Source of the DNA: Thermoflexus hugenholtzii JAD2
GTDB lineage: Bacteria; Chloroflexota; Chloroflexia; Chloroflexales; Roseiflexaceae
DNA length: 64,000 bases
Assembly (NCBI GenBank): GCA_945881915.1
Contig: CAMCVW010000009.1
Coordinates: forward strand, 20,571-84,570
Reading direction: 5' to 3'
The first letter of the stretch is position 1, and every line of letters starts with the position of its first letter. The notes below the pieces were generated by a model, which saw only the letters and a program-made list of their open reading frames with translations, did no database searches and was not told the origin of the DNA. This document shows, piece by piece, positions 18,045-28,196 of the stretch. The position numbers were made by a program, and so were the translations under genes.

Positions 18045-20020
18045 CGCGCCAACGCATACATGCCCATGGCAGCGAACACATAGATGAGGCTTCCTGCAGC
18101 TACCGCAACACTGGTTGCATAGAAAAAACCCAGGATGTTCTGTTTACGTTCGCTGACGAGGCGCCCCCACACAAGCAAATAGACCGCTACACCTGCGGGC
18201 AATATCCACAGCGAAAAGTCGTAGTACGGTGTATCCCGCGGAATGCCAAACAGAAAAGCTGCGCTGTATCGTACGAGGGCACTCTCGTACAAGATAAACC
18301 CGAGATAGCCGATACTCCCAAGCGCCAGCAAGGACACAAGATACTGTACCAAATGGAATGCACGTACGATAACGGGTGGCGTAGCCTCATTGCGGACGCG
18401 CCGTATCAGGTATGCCAGTGGGCGCACCACAAGGGCAAACATCAGCCACAGCAGTCCGACTCCCGCAGCATATGCGACAGAACCAAATGGATTTATTCCG
18501 TTCAAAATCTGCGCGATAGCCGTGGTCGGCGTCACGGTCACCGGTGTTGCAAAGACAGTCTTCTGCTGCTGCAAACAGCTGGTGTCTGGTGTCTGTTCAG
18601 GGTGATCCAAGAACGCATGTAATATCGCGGCACTACACACGTTCCCCAAAATGGCCCCGTGCGCACCATTTGGGGTGACAATCGCCGTTGCATTGCGAAA
18701 GCCCGGCATTATTGTGTCGGCCATGGTCGCGGGTGTGATGGGATCATACCGCCCTGAGCTCACCAGCGTGGGAATGTCACTCACTACGGTTTCATTCACA
18801 GACTCGGGGAGGTGTTTGACTGCCGCGATGGCACACCACTGTTGTGTATAGTCAATATCGTCGGTGACGACTGCATTATTCAGCGGGAACAAACCGTCCG
18901 TCGGCACGCGGTAGTCACTGGGTGTCGCGGCGACTTCCTCGGCACACGTCGTTGACGCCTGCATCCCTTCGCTCATTCCGTCATAGAACAAAAAGAGACC
19001 GGCGAGACTCTGGAAAGTTGTCAAATCGTTGCGTTCAATCTGGTCAATCAGCATGGGGACAAACGTCACGAGTTCATCGTCATACATCATCTGGAACAAC
19101 ACCCCTGCCACGTCGTCCCCATGCAAAACGACCGCATAGGAGTTGGTCGTACTGATGTCTGTCAGTGTCAGTTGCAGAGGTTGGTCGTTGACGCGCTGGA
19201 GCAATGCTGGCAAGCGCGTGGTGAGATCGGGGTAGTATCCGTTACAGTCAGGATCAGCCGCGCAATCAGCAAACAGGTTGGCGAATGACATCTGGCGCGA
19301 AGAAAGCCATTCTGTCTGTGGACTACGGGTCGTGGGGACGACACCATCGAGGACCAGAGCATGGACGAGATTCGGGTGGCGGACCACGACGTGTTGGGCG
19401 AGGAGTGAACCATACGAGACTCCGTAGAGGTCAATGGTGCCGTGCCCTAACATTGCAGCGACCGCGGCGATGTCGTCCGCATTGGCCGTACTGTTGAATG
19501 CAGACAAATCGACTCCTGCAGCACGCAGCCGATCGGCGCACTCCTGCCAGGCTCGCATTTGGCGGTCAGTGCGTTGTGCATTGGTCAGCGTTCCGGTATA
19601 GAGTTCTGCCGTGATACGAGGGAGTTCAGGGCAGTCTAACGTCGGAGTGGTGTTGGTTGTCCCGCGTTGTTCGACCAACACGATGTCTCGGTCGCTGGGA
19701 ATGATTGCATCCGGCTTATTGAGAATAGATACAAACGTCTCGATGGTGTCACCGCCCGGCCCACCTTGCAAGAGATACAGCGGCGGATGTGCATTCGACA
19801 CCATGCTTCGGATAATCATGATGGGTAGCTGAATCTGGGTTTCCTGTGGTTTGTCAGCATACAACGGCAGTGTCACCGTTCCACAATCCACTGTGCGATC
19901 TGTTGGCGCTGCTGCCAGACATTCACCCGTTGTGAATGTGCCCGCTGCATCTGCAACCTGCGGCATGGCGAAAAAAACGACGAGGACGAAAGCAACTATA
20001 TACATGCGAAGGAAGCTCAT
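18041..20020 (-). CDS. Secreted alpha/beta hydrolase (tripeptidyl-aminopeptidase-like) with C-terminal membrane domain
   Basis: A 659-aa protein with a signal peptide ending near VADAA. The hydrolase domain has the oxyanion region YLLQGGPGGDT, the nucleophile elbow LYGVSYGSLLAQ, and a C-terminal TAP-like part with SSGRYDPITP (acid) and NGAHGAI (His), which resembles proline-iminopeptidase/SlpD-type peptidases. Unlike plain TAP enzymes, the last 150 residues carry about four to five hydrophobic segments, so the catalytic domain is probably anchored facing outward. I prefer the ATG at 20020, which follows AAAGAGACA and opens the signal peptide; an upstream ATG at 20044 is possible. It is coupled to the M1 peptidase gene, which suggests the two act on the same peptides. 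Confidence 0.85.
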   Translation of the reverse strand: MSFLRMYIVAFVLVVFFAMPQVADAAGTFTTGECLAAAPTDRTVDCGTVTLPLYADKPQETQIQLPIMIIRSMVSNAHPPLYLLQGGPGGDTIETFVSILNKPDAIIPSDRDIVLVEQRGTTNTTPTLDCPELPRITAELYTGTLTNAQRTDRQMRAWQECADRLRAAGVDLSAFNSTANADDIAAVAAMLGHGTIDLYGVSYGSLLAQHVVVRHPNLVHALVLDGVVPTTRSPQTEWLSSRQMSFANLFADCAADPDCNGYYPDLTTRLPALLQRVNDQPLQLTLTDISTTNSYAVVLHGDDVAGVLFQMMYDDELVTFVPMLIDQIERNDLTTFQSLAGLFLFYDGMSEGMQASTTCAEEVAATPSDYRVPTDGLFPLNNAVVTDDIDYTQQWCAIAAVKHLPESVNETVVSDIPTLVSSGRYDPITPATMADTIMPGFRNATAIVTPNGAHGAILGNVCSAAILHAFLDHPEQTPDTSCLQQQKTVFATPVTVTPTTAIAQILNGINPFGSVAYAAGVGLLWLMFALVVRPLAYLIRRVRNEATPPVIVRAFHLVQYLVSLLALGSIGYLGFILYESALVRYSAAFLFGIPRDTPYYDFSLWILPAGVAVYLLVWGRLVSERKQNILGFFYATSVAVAAGSLIYVFAAMGMYALAR

Positions 20021-20062
20021 GGAATGTCTCTTTTCTGTGGGCATAGCAGGTCTGTCAGGGCA

Positions 20063-21946
20063 TTATTCGAGCGAGATTCCATAGATAATCACCGTGCCAC
20101 CCGCTCCGTCGGCTACTGGATCAATGCGCAGCTGAATCAACCGTGTTGGTAAGTCAGGCATGAGCGTCAAATCGAGCGTTATCCGTTGCCGTTGACCAGT
20201 CAGTTCCCACGACAGCGCGTGCGCCTCGTCGAACTGATTTGGTGCGGTCGCAACAAAGAGTTGCCCATACACATCGGCGGTATCCGTTGCCGCCAAGTCA
20301 ATCACCAACCGCCGCGGCATAGGCACGTCCAAAATCGGTGAAACGAGCACTGGATCGCGATCCACCTGGACCTGCCAGCCGACGGTCGCCGGTAGGCTGG
20401 TTGCATTATTCGCCGTCCACCCCAGCGGTGCACCGCCGAGCATTGCCAGTGCACCGTTCTGTAGCAGGACCCCCGCAGTAGGCAACAGCTGTTGAACCGG
20501 CACATCTGTCGGTACACGCAACGATTGAAGCAGCGGCTGGATTGCGGACAGACAGGTGGTCACCGCATCGCCAGCAAGTCCGTAGCGTGTTTGCATGGTT
20601 GGAGATGGAATCAGGAAATCATCGGCGATGATGACTTGCCCTCCAGCCTGATGCGTCTGTGCTATCGCCTGCTGCAGGTTGACGCAGGCGTTCGCCCATG
20701 AACCTGCCGAGACAATAGCCGCGTTGACCGAAAGGAAGTGCTCGCGCTGCTCATAATAGGGCAGGTATAGCTCTTGCAGTCCATCCGGTACCAACAGTAG
20801 ATCTGCGGGTTGGCTCGTGGCGCGAACTGCTTGTGCGATGCGCCGTTGCAAATCGGTCGTGGCGTCACCACGTAGCTGGATCGCACTCAGATTGACCAAA
20901 AATGTACTGAACAAAATCACATAGGCCAGCAATAGACGCACATCAGTACGATGCAGCCGCGCAAATCCGCTCATAACCAGGAGCACCACGACCGGGGTAA
21001 TCCCAATCCAGAATTCGATATTGTCTGGTTCCCACCATCCAAAGAATCCCGCGTAGGTCACGAACCAGACCAGCAACCAGACATTCTGTACACGGATACG
21101 CTGGTACACCGCGGTACTCGTGGTGAGGCAGATGAGTGTAATCCCGATCCAGCCGCCCCAGCCCGCTGCAATTGTGTCGGATAAGCCAGTCAAGAGATCC
21201 AAGAGGGTGGCTTTACCGCCCCACCAACCGCTGTCCACATAGTCGAACAACCATTGATGCGCTGAAGCATATGTGTCAAAGCCGCTGACCCCTACCATCA
21301 CCCAGGAATATGCGCTGACGACGATGAGAAAAGCACCGGCACCGGCGATTACCCAGCCACGGCGGTCATTGCCTGGTACGCGGAGGGCTGGCCAGGCACG
21401 TACCAGCAATGGCAGTGCCAGCAGGGCATTGGTCTGATGGAACAAGACCGCGCCAGCCATCCCCAGCGCGAGTGACAGCTGCCAGCGCAGACGACTCGGC
21501 TGCGGTTCCATAATCAACCAGAGGATCCACAATACGCACAGCGTAGCCAAGGTATAGACCTCGACTTCGACGGCGTAATACCAGTACGCATACGAAAAAG
21601 CCAGCGACCCGGTCGCCAGGAGCGCAATGTCAATCCGCTGCCAGCGGCGATAGACGATGGCACAAAACACCGCACTCCCGAGACTGCCCGCCACGGCATT
21701 GGCGCATTGCAGTGCAGTTGCAACGTCCACCCCTGTCCCCAGTGCGCTCATGATTGCGCCAAACGGACCGTACGCCAAATGGTGTGGGTGGAATAATTGT
21801 TGCCAGGGTTTACGGCTCACATCGAGGATATATGACAACGCGTCGAACGTGTGTACCTGCGTCAACGTGGCTCCATAGACGACGCATGTACAGAGCGCTG
21901 TGATCGCACTCAACACATACATGGTGCGCTTTTGCAGGGTGTTCAC
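20063..21946 (-). CDS. Multipass GT-C-type membrane protein, DUF2723-like
   Basis: A 627-aa membrane protein. The N-terminal 400 residues contain about ten hydrophobic segments. An acidic pair typical of GT-C glycosyltransferases lies in the first external loop (TFDALSYIL), then FHPHHLAYGPFGA and VEVEVYTLATLCVLW, as in DUF2723/protein O-mannosyltransferase-like families. The C-terminal 220 residues are soluble and unassigned. GT-C enzymes move sugars from polyprenyl phosphates onto extracytoplasmic acceptors. It starts at a GTG overlapping the previous gene's stop by 4 nt (GTGA). The alpha/beta hydrolase gene follows after 42 nt. Glycosyltransferase activity is inferred. Confidence 0.75.
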   Translation of the reverse strand: MNTLQKRTMYVLSAITALCTCVVYGATLTQVHTFDALSYILDVSRKPWQQLFHPHHLAYGPFGAIMSALGTGVDVATALQCANAVAGSLGSAVFCAIVYRRWQRIDIALLATGSLAFSYAYWYYAVEVEVYTLATLCVLWILWLIMEPQPSRLRWQLSLALGMAGAVLFHQTNALLALPLLVRAWPALRVPGNDRRGWVIAGAGAFLIVVSAYSWVMVGVSGFDTYASAHQWLFDYVDSGWWGGKATLLDLLTGLSDTIAAGWGGWIGITLICLTTSTAVYQRIRVQNVWLLVWFVTYAGFFGWWEPDNIEFWIGITPVVVLLVMSGFARLHRTDVRLLLAYVILFSTFLVNLSAIQLRGDATTDLQRRIAQAVRATSQPADLLLVPDGLQELYLPYYEQREHFLSVNAAIVSAGSWANACVNLQQAIAQTHQAGGQVIIADDFLIPSPTMQTRYGLAGDAVTTCLSAIQPLLQSLRVPTDVPVQQLLPTAGVLLQNGALAMLGGAPLGWTANNATSLPATVGWQVQVDRDPVLVSPILDVPMPRRLVIDLAATDTADVYGQLFVATAPNQFDEAHALSWELTGQRQRITLDLTLMPDLPTRLIQLRIDPVADGAGGTVIIYGISLE

Positions 21947-24864
21947 TTACGCACCTTGGCAGTAACGAACTGGACCCCCAGGGTACGGTAGTCGTTCAGA
22001 TTGGTGTCGAGCTTTGCTGGCACCCAACCCGCTACTGCGATGCGCACGAGGAGTGTTTGGGTGGCAGAGGAGAGTTTGTCCGGAACGGTCAGGAGCATAG
22101 ATTCATCGTGATTATGGATGGGATTGCAGATTGGTGCGGTCCAACGGGGTTCTGCATTCGACCAGGGGAGTGGTTGGCCGGCCATACTCAGACAGACATC
22201 AGGGCTCTTCCCATCAGGTCGTAGCCCACTGTTGAGGGTCACGATGATATGTGAACCGGCTTTGACAAGGGGTAATCGGAGCACACTCGTCGGTTCCGTC
22301 CAGGCAAAAGTCCGACCGGCAATCGATTCTGCCGCATAAAACCCTGATACCTGTGCGCTAGTCGCCGTTGCCGTGACCTGTGCAGGCAGTGCCGCCTCAC
22401 CATCGACGAGTTCATACCGTTGGTAGCCGATGTTCAGACTGTCAATGAGAGCCGGCTTTTGGTCGGTGAGCTGCGAAAACTCTGGGATGCGTGCATGAAT
22501 GTACTCGCGCTCTTCGAAGTGCATGCCTGGGAACCAGAGTGCTCCATTTGCACCAGTCAGGAAGTAGACGCGCCGCCCCTCCGCCAACCACCGTCGATAG
22601 AGCGCAACCAAATCACGCCCGTACTGTTCGGGGCGTTCACTGCGTAAGCCGAACACCTGTTGCCCATGGATTGCAATCAACGGCAACGCCAGTGTGTCGG
22701 CAGCGTCGCGCGCCGCCACATAACGGGGCGAGCCGCCGCGAACGATGGTGATGTCTTGCGGTCGACTGAGTCCAGCTATTTCGTCGACGAGCGCAAACGA
22801 CCCCTGTAACTCGGGAACGGCGATGACGGGGCGCAGCGTCGCCGCCAAAAATCCAACCAAAACTACGACACTCCCCACGCTCAGGGTTTTGCGCCACCAC
22901 GCTCCGCCCCACAGTGCTACGGCACCATACGCGCTCAGGATTGCAAAACCGGGATATATGTTGGGTAAGTAGCGTCGCATGATGTAGATGTAGGTTTGGC
23001 TACTCGTGCCATAACTCAACTGGATGAAGATGAACGCCGTCAATAGCGTCACGCTCAATAAGTACCAATTGCGACGATCGAGACCACGCCACAACAGCAC
23101 GACCAAGCCCATGAAGGTCATTTCGATCCCAAACGGTGAAATGTACCAGCCGACGCGTACCAGGTTGGCCATTGAATTTGCATACAAATCACGCAACGGC
23201 GCCACCTCTGGTGCCGGGAGCCCGCGCAACCACGCCGGTGCATTTGTGAATGTCTGCGCTATTCCATCGGCGAATTCGGGCGCTCTGATTGGCGCACCAA
23301 TGTATCCTTGGAGCGCGAGGCAGCTGCCGGTAGGTTGTGTGCGCTGTATCGCGGTGGCACAGCCCACTGCGTCGCCAATCACCGTCGGCGTCAGTATCTG
23401 CGGGCGGATAAGATATGCATAGAGCATCGCTGCACCCACCAGGACTGCCGCAACACGACTCAATCCTATTCGATAGGGTTGTATGGCACCGACCATGCGT
23501 GCGAGGAATAGCGGGTGACGACGCACCCAGACCAGGAGAAACACTGCAATCCCCACCACGGCAAATTCGATACCGATGCGTGGGTAGTTCCAGGCGGCAT
23601 CGGGTATGCTCTGGTTGGGGCAGGGCTGGTACGTCAATGGCGAGCAGGGTCGGATGAGGAATATGTGCTGCAGTTTGGGCGTTAGCAGTGGAAAAACCAG
23701 CAGCGCACTGAGCGCTGTGTCTTGCAGCCGCGCAAAAAATGTATCGATGAAGTATCCACGTGACAGTGTCAAAAGATGAATCAGACCATGGATCCCCGTA
23801 CCCGCAAATCCCCATGCGACCCAGCGGAAGCTCGGATGTGCCCCATCACGCAACCATTGCCACAGCAACCAGCCGATGAATGGCACCAGCACAAAGACGA
23901 AGTCTAGGCGGGCCAGTAGGAATTGACCTGCCGCCAATCCCATAATCAAGGCGATGAGTGAACGATCTGCACGTGCTGGTGCATGGTAACGCACCATTCC
24001 GTAGACCATTGCGAAAAACAACCACTGTGCAGTCGTTTCGGACATGGGGTAGCGGCTGAACCAGACCTGTACGCCATTCAACGCCAGGAGCAGCATAGCT
24101 ATGATTCCGACCGCAGGCCCAAACAGTGCCCGGCCTGCCATTCCCACGCCCCAGACACCCATCAATCCAGCTAATCCGGTGGCCAAGAGACCCATCCGTA
24201 CACCGAATGCCGCACTGAAAAGCCCAATCCAACTGGGGAACAAGTGCAAAAACTGTGGGGTGTAGGTGCCACTCATCGCATCGGATTCCGATATGAACAA
24301 TCCCGCCAGGCGCATCCGTGTCGCCATAAAACGATCGCCTGACTGGACGCCCAACAGATTCGACCAGCCTTGGGCCGCATCGGCATCGCTAGATCGGCGC
24401 GTGGCCAAATCCGCTACAATCGCATCGTGTTGCACAATGGCACCCGTGCGCGCAATCGCAAAGCCTGTGTTTGCATAGATTCCCGCGTCACGACCACCAA
24501 AAATCACCTCTGACGGTGTGCCGTTGAGCACAACTGTGATGCTGAGGATCAGACCCATTGTCACTAATTCCCACCGCACGGGGCTGAGCGCCGCCCCAAT
24601 CGGGAATAGCACAGCGCCCAGACGTCGCACCAGCCAGCCATTGACCACCACAAAGACACTAGTACAGCCGAGATGCAGTCCGAGCGAAAAAACGCCCATG
24701 CTCGCCAGGAGCACTGCACAGCCACCGTGGAACAACATGCCGACGAGCGCGGCTTGGTAGAGTGTATCGAGAGGATGGGTCGTACCACCAAGCCGGACGA
24801 CCAATGGCCAGCCAGTAGCGATGACGACGACGACCGCAGCACAGAGGATCAAAATACTCAACAT
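21943..24864 (-). CDS. Large GT-C-type membrane glycosyltransferase-like protein
   Basis: A 973-aa protein with about 14 hydrophobic segments in the first 640 residues and a soluble C-terminal region of about 300. The first large loop carries FGGRDAGIYANTGFAIARTG, the acidic motif region of GT39/ArnT-like GT-C enzymes, followed by NLLGVQSGDRFMATR. The tail looks beta-rich and may bind carbohydrate. It heads the leftward operon 24864-15140. The start is uncertain: ATG at 24864 has GGAGG only 2 nt upstream, while an in-frame GTG at 24885 lies very near the likely transcription start. Function is inferred from topology and the loop motif. Confidence 0.75.
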   Translation of the reverse strand: MLSILILCAAVVVVIATGWPLVVRLGGTTHPLDTLYQAALVGMLFHGGCAVLLASMGVFSLGLHLGCTSVFVVVNGWLVRRLGAVLFPIGAALSPVRWELVTMGLILSITVVLNGTPSEVIFGGRDAGIYANTGFAIARTGAIVQHDAIVADLATRRSSDADAAQGWSNLLGVQSGDRFMATRMRLAGLFISESDAMSGTYTPQFLHLFPSWIGLFSAAFGVRMGLLATGLAGLMGVWGVGMAGRALFGPAVGIIAMLLLALNGVQVWFSRYPMSETTAQWLFFAMVYGMVRYHAPARADRSLIALIMGLAAGQFLLARLDFVFVLVPFIGWLLWQWLRDGAHPSFRWVAWGFAGTGIHGLIHLLTLSRGYFIDTFFARLQDTALSALLVFPLLTPKLQHIFLIRPCSPLTYQPCPNQSIPDAAWNYPRIGIEFAVVGIAVFLLVWVRRHPLFLARMVGAIQPYRIGLSRVAAVLVGAAMLYAYLIRPQILTPTVIGDAVGCATAIQRTQPTGSCLALQGYIGAPIRAPEFADGIAQTFTNAPAWLRGLPAPEVAPLRDLYANSMANLVRVGWYISPFGIEMTFMGLVVLLWRGLDRRNWYLLSVTLLTAFIFIQLSYGTSSQTYIYIMRRYLPNIYPGFAILSAYGAVALWGGAWWRKTLSVGSVVVLVGFLAATLRPVIAVPELQGSFALVDEIAGLSRPQDITIVRGGSPRYVAARDAADTLALPLIAIHGQQVFGLRSERPEQYGRDLVALYRRWLAEGRRVYFLTGANGALWFPGMHFEEREYIHARIPEFSQLTDQKPALIDSLNIGYQRYELVDGEAALPAQVTATATSAQVSGFYAAESIAGRTFAWTEPTSVLRLPLVKAGSHIIVTLNSGLRPDGKSPDVCLSMAGQPLPWSNAEPRWTAPICNPIHNHDESMLLTVPDKLSSATQTLLVRIAVAGWVPAKLDTNLNDYRTLGVQFVTAKVRK

Positions 24865-25465
24865 GTCCTCCGTAATAGGACTCACGTTCCCTATTTTAAC
24901 ATGCGTAGTTATACGACAGCTTTATTTATCTGCTCCGCACACGTACACTCGCGCGCGTGGGGATGGTCGGTTCACGCTGACCAGCGCGATCCATCCGGAT
25001 GTACATATATAGAAAAACGGAAGGGACGATGTGTCCTCAAAAAAGAAACCATGTCACCCATGCATCCATCGGTAACCTGCGTCTCTGCCGACGAACAGCA
25101 ACCGGGTACCCAGCGACTGCGTCATGTCACATACCACAGAAGTTGCTGCGCCATCGCCAGCGTGGAAGCGGCAGCGTTCCGCTGCAAACGCAACGGGCTC
25201 GTGCGCGCCCTGATTCGTCGCTCATATAGCAGGCGGGATAGGTAATCGAAAGCCTGTGAATTTTCTGTTCGGAGTTTGATATCGATCATGAGCTGCGACT
25301 GGTGACGACGTGAATTCGCTGGCATCATGATAAATCACCTTCTGCGGGGTCCGCGGGGTTTTTCAATCGGTGCGCAGAGCATGTACTGAATGACTTTTGA
25401 TGCAGTTTTGATTGATTGATATGCTTCAAAGCCCGGTTTTCGTAGACGCAGTTGCAACGAAATAC
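24865..25465. other. Long divergent intergenic region between the GT-C operon and topA
   Basis: About 600 bp between the leftward GT-C operon and rightward topA. On the minus strand a TAAAAT at 24894-24899 is a plausible -10 for the operon. No RNA gene, repeat or recognisable protein is seen. A possible 68-codon leftward gene at 25122-25328 is listed separately. The plus-strand frames here have no ribosome sites and atypical composition. Confidence 0.5.
25122..25328 (-). CDS. Possible small basic protein, unknown
   Basis: A 68-codon frame starting at an ATG preceded by GAAGGTGATTTATC, a plausible ribosome site. The product is basic and helix-prone (SQAFDYLSRLLYERRIRART) with no recognised domain, signal peptide or membrane segment. 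It stands alone between divergent transcription units. The start context is its only positive sign; it may be spurious. Confidence 0.25.
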   Translation of the reverse strand: MMPANSRRHQSQLMIDIKLRTENSQAFDYLSRLLYERRIRARTSPLRLQRNAAASTLAMAQQLLWYVT

Positions 25466-25493
25466 TTGACAACAGCGTTTTTCGACCTATATT
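25466..25493 (+). promoter_or_regulatory. Promoter of topA
   Basis: A perfect TTGACA and TATATT separated by 16 bp. Transcription would start near 25500, giving a leader of about 36 nt before the chosen topA start. Confidence 0.7.
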
Positions 25494-25535
25494 GAAAAAG
25501 GAAACGGGGCCATGCAGCAAACAAGAGGAACGTCC

Positions 25536-28124
25536 ATGTCAGACAAATTGGTGATTGTCGAATCGCCTGCCAAAGCGAAAACCATTGAAAAATACTTGGG
25601 AAAAGGGTATACCGTCATCGCCTCGATAGGCCATGTCCGTGATTTACCCAAACAAGAGAGTGCAATCGACATCGACAATAACTACTTGGCCAACTATATC
25701 ATCATGCCGGGTAAAGAGCGTGTCATTGCCGACTTGCGAGCCGCAGCGCGCAAAGCCAGTGCGGTCTATATGGCGACTGACCCTGACCGCGAGGGTGAAG
25801 CAATTGCCTGGCACATCGTCGAATCTATTTCGGTTCCCCGCAAAATTCCCATACACCGTGTCACCTTCACCGAAATAACGCCCAATGCAGTTCGTGCTGC
25901 GATGGAACACCCCCGAACCATCGATATGGACCTGGTCAATGCCCAACAAGCCCGCCGTATCGTCGATCGCTTGGTCGGCTACGGCTTGTCTCGGGTGCTG
26001 TGGGACCGAGTGCGGCGCGGTTTGTCGGGTGGTCGCGTCCAATCCGTGGCGGTACGTCTCGTGGTCGAACGCGAACGCGAAATCCTTGCCTTCGTCAAAC
26101 AAGAGTACTGGAGCATCGAGGCCGATCTGCTCAAGCAAAAGGACAAGGCAACGCCGTTCCGGGCAAATCTGATCGAAGTCGACGGCAAGAAAATTGATAA
26201 ATTCTACGTCGCTGACCAAACCCACGCCGGGCGCATCGTGGCGGACTTGCAGGACGGTCAGTGGCGCGTGCAGTCCATCGAGCGCAAAGACAAAAAGCGC
26301 AACGCGGCACCCCCGTTTATTACGAGCACCCTCCAGCAGGAGGCATCGCGCAAGCTGTCGTTCTCGGCCAAAAAAACAATGATGGTGGCACAGCAACTCT
26401 ATGAAGGTATCGACATTGGCGGCTCTGAAGGCGCGGTCGGTCTGATTACCTACATGCGAACCGACAGTGTCAATGTCGCCAAAGAAGCCCAGGAAGAGGC
26501 CCGCGCCTACATCAGCGCGACCTATGGCAAAGAGGCAATCCCCGCAAAACCCAACGTCTATACGACCAAAGCCAAAGGCGCACAAGAAGCGCATGAGGCG
26601 ATTCGTCCGACCTTGTCGGCCCGCAATCCGCAGGATATTCGTGGCAAGATGAATCATGATCAGGCTCGCTTGTACGATTTAATCTGGAAGCGCTTCATCG
26701 CCAGTCAAATGGCGCCGGCCATCTTTGATGGTCAGACGGTCGATATTGCTGCTGGCAGGTCATTGCCCACTGACACGACGACCAAAGCGGCATATACGTT
26801 CCGTGCGACGGGTTCGGTGCTCAAAGTGCCGGGATTTTTGGCAGTCTATAACGTCAGCCTCGACGACGGCGAAGTGGACGAAGACAAAGAGAGCCGACTT
26901 CCGATGCTGGCTATCGCCGAAGCACTGCTCCTCCAAAAGCTCTCGCCGGTGCAGCACTTCACCGAACCCCCAGGCCGGTACAGTGACGCCACCCTCATCA
27001 AAGAGCTGGAGCGCTTGGGCATTGGTCGACCGTCGACATACTCGACCATCACGGCGACCATCGTCGACCGCAAGTACGTCGAGGTTACCAGTGGTCGGTA
27101 TGTTCCCACGACCCTCGGCGAAAAAGTCAACGATTTGTTGGTCGATGACTTCGACAAAATCGTCGATTACCCGTATACCTCACGCCTCGAAGACAGACTC
27201 GACTTGGTCGCCGAGGGCCACGAAAAGTGGCTGGCAGTGGTCGATGAATACTACAAAGTCTTTTTGGTGGCTCTGGCAGGTGCGGGCAAAGAACGCGTCG
27301 ACACGATGACCAATATGCCGTGCCCAAAATGTGATGCTGGAATGCTCATGGTCAAATTTGGTCGTGAAGGGGAATTCATGGGCTGCACGCGCTACCCAGA
27401 TTGTTCATTCACGAGTGATTTTGTCCGTTCTGAAGGTGTCTTCACCCTCAAAACCATCGACACTGCGCCGATGCCCGATGTGGAGTGCCCCCTCTGCAAA
27501 GGTCCGATGATGGTGCGCCGTGGCCGATTTGGGAATTTTTTGGCGTGTCTGGGCTATCCCAATTGCAAAGGTACCCAACGTCTCGACAAAAACGGCAAAC
27601 CGGTCGCTCCGCCCGAACCGACGGGAATCACCTGTCCGAAGTGCAGCCAACACGAATTGCTCAAACGCAAAGGTGCGTTTGGACGACCCTTCTATGGCTG
27701 CAGCGGCTACCCAAAGTGTGACTACATTGTGAATGACTTGGGCGAAGTGGCGACCTATGATCCGGAAGTCGAAGCTGCCAAACCACCGCGTCGCGGTGCC
27801 GCCGCTGCCGCACGAGCCAACGCTGCCAAAAGCGCCGCCGCTGCTGCCAAGGCTCCAGCAAAACGCCGCGTGAGTAGCACCACTGCAGCAGGTACTGCCA
27901 AGACGACGAAGGCCAAACCGGCTGCCAAAAAGGCCACTGTGGCGCGCACAACGACCAAAACCAGCACGACCAAAGCCAGTGCGACGAAGACCAGTGCGAC
28001 GAAGACCACCAAATTACGCACAGCCAAAGCGTCGACCTCGCGCGTCGCGACCAAGGCGACGGTCAGCAAGCCGGCGACTCCACGGGCGCCACGTGCCCGA
28101 TCGGCGGATCGCGAATCAGAATAA
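25536..28124 (+). CDS. topA: DNA topoisomerase I (type IA) with three zinc fingers and a basic Ala/Lys/Thr tail
   Basis: Relaxes negative supercoils. The 862-aa protein opens with the Toprim domain (VIVESPAKAKTI; acidic triad ATDPDREGEAIAWH) and the active-site Tyr306 in GLITYMRTDSVNV. Three four-cysteine fingers follow, starting CPKCDAGM, CPLCKGPM and CPKCSQHE. The last 100 residues or so are a low-complexity Ala/Lys/Thr/Arg tail with locally repeated TKTSATKT units, like the tails of mycobacterial TopA and many Chloroflexota homologues, probably for nonspecific DNA binding. I prefer the ATG at 25536, with AGAGGAACG upstream, over one at 25512. A consensus promoter precedes it. Confidence 0.97.
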   Translation: MSDKLVIVESPAKAKTIEKYLGKGYTVIASIGHVRDLPKQESAIDIDNNYLANYIIMPGKERVIADLRAAARKASAVYMATDPDREGEAIAWHIVESISVPRKIPIHRVTFTEITPNAVRAAMEHPRTIDMDLVNAQQARRIVDRLVGYGLSRVLWDRVRRGLSGGRVQSVAVRLVVEREREILAFVKQEYWSIEADLLKQKDKATPFRANLIEVDGKKIDKFYVADQTHAGRIVADLQDGQWRVQSIERKDKKRNAAPPFITSTLQQEASRKLSFSAKKTMMVAQQLYEGIDIGGSEGAVGLITYMRTDSVNVAKEAQEEARAYISATYGKEAIPAKPNVYTTKAKGAQEAHEAIRPTLSARNPQDIRGKMNHDQARLYDLIWKRFIASQMAPAIFDGQTVDIAAGRSLPTDTTTKAAYTFRATGSVLKVPGFLAVYNVSLDDGEVDEDKESRLPMLAIAEALLLQKLSPVQHFTEPPGRYSDATLIKELERLGIGRPSTYSTITATIVDRKYVEVTSGRYVPTTLGEKVNDLLVDDFDKIVDYPYTSRLEDRLDLVAEGHEKWLAVVDEYYKVFLVALAGAGKERVDTMTNMPCPKCDAGMLMVKFGREGEFMGCTRYPDCSFTSDFVRSEGVFTLKTIDTAPMPDVECPLCKGPMMVRRGRFGNFLACLGYPNCKGTQRLDKNGKPVAPPEPTGITCPKCSQHELLKRKGAFGRPFYGCSGYPKCDYIVNDLGEVATYDPEVEAAKPPRRGAAAAARANAAKSAAAAAKAPAKRRVSSTTAAGTAKTTKAKPAAKKATVARTTTKTSTTKASATKTSATKTTKLRTAKASTSRVATKATVSKPATPRAPRARSADRESE

Positions 28125-28196
28125 CTCCGCCCGTACCTTTTTTGCATGGACCAACGGTAATACTACTGTTCGTGACTATGCAGGAGGTCGGTCAAA

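Noticed and set aside
25338..25365. G+C-rich stretch followed by TTTTTC, a possible terminator
   Set aside because: Both halves are G-rich on the same strand and do not form a stable stem.
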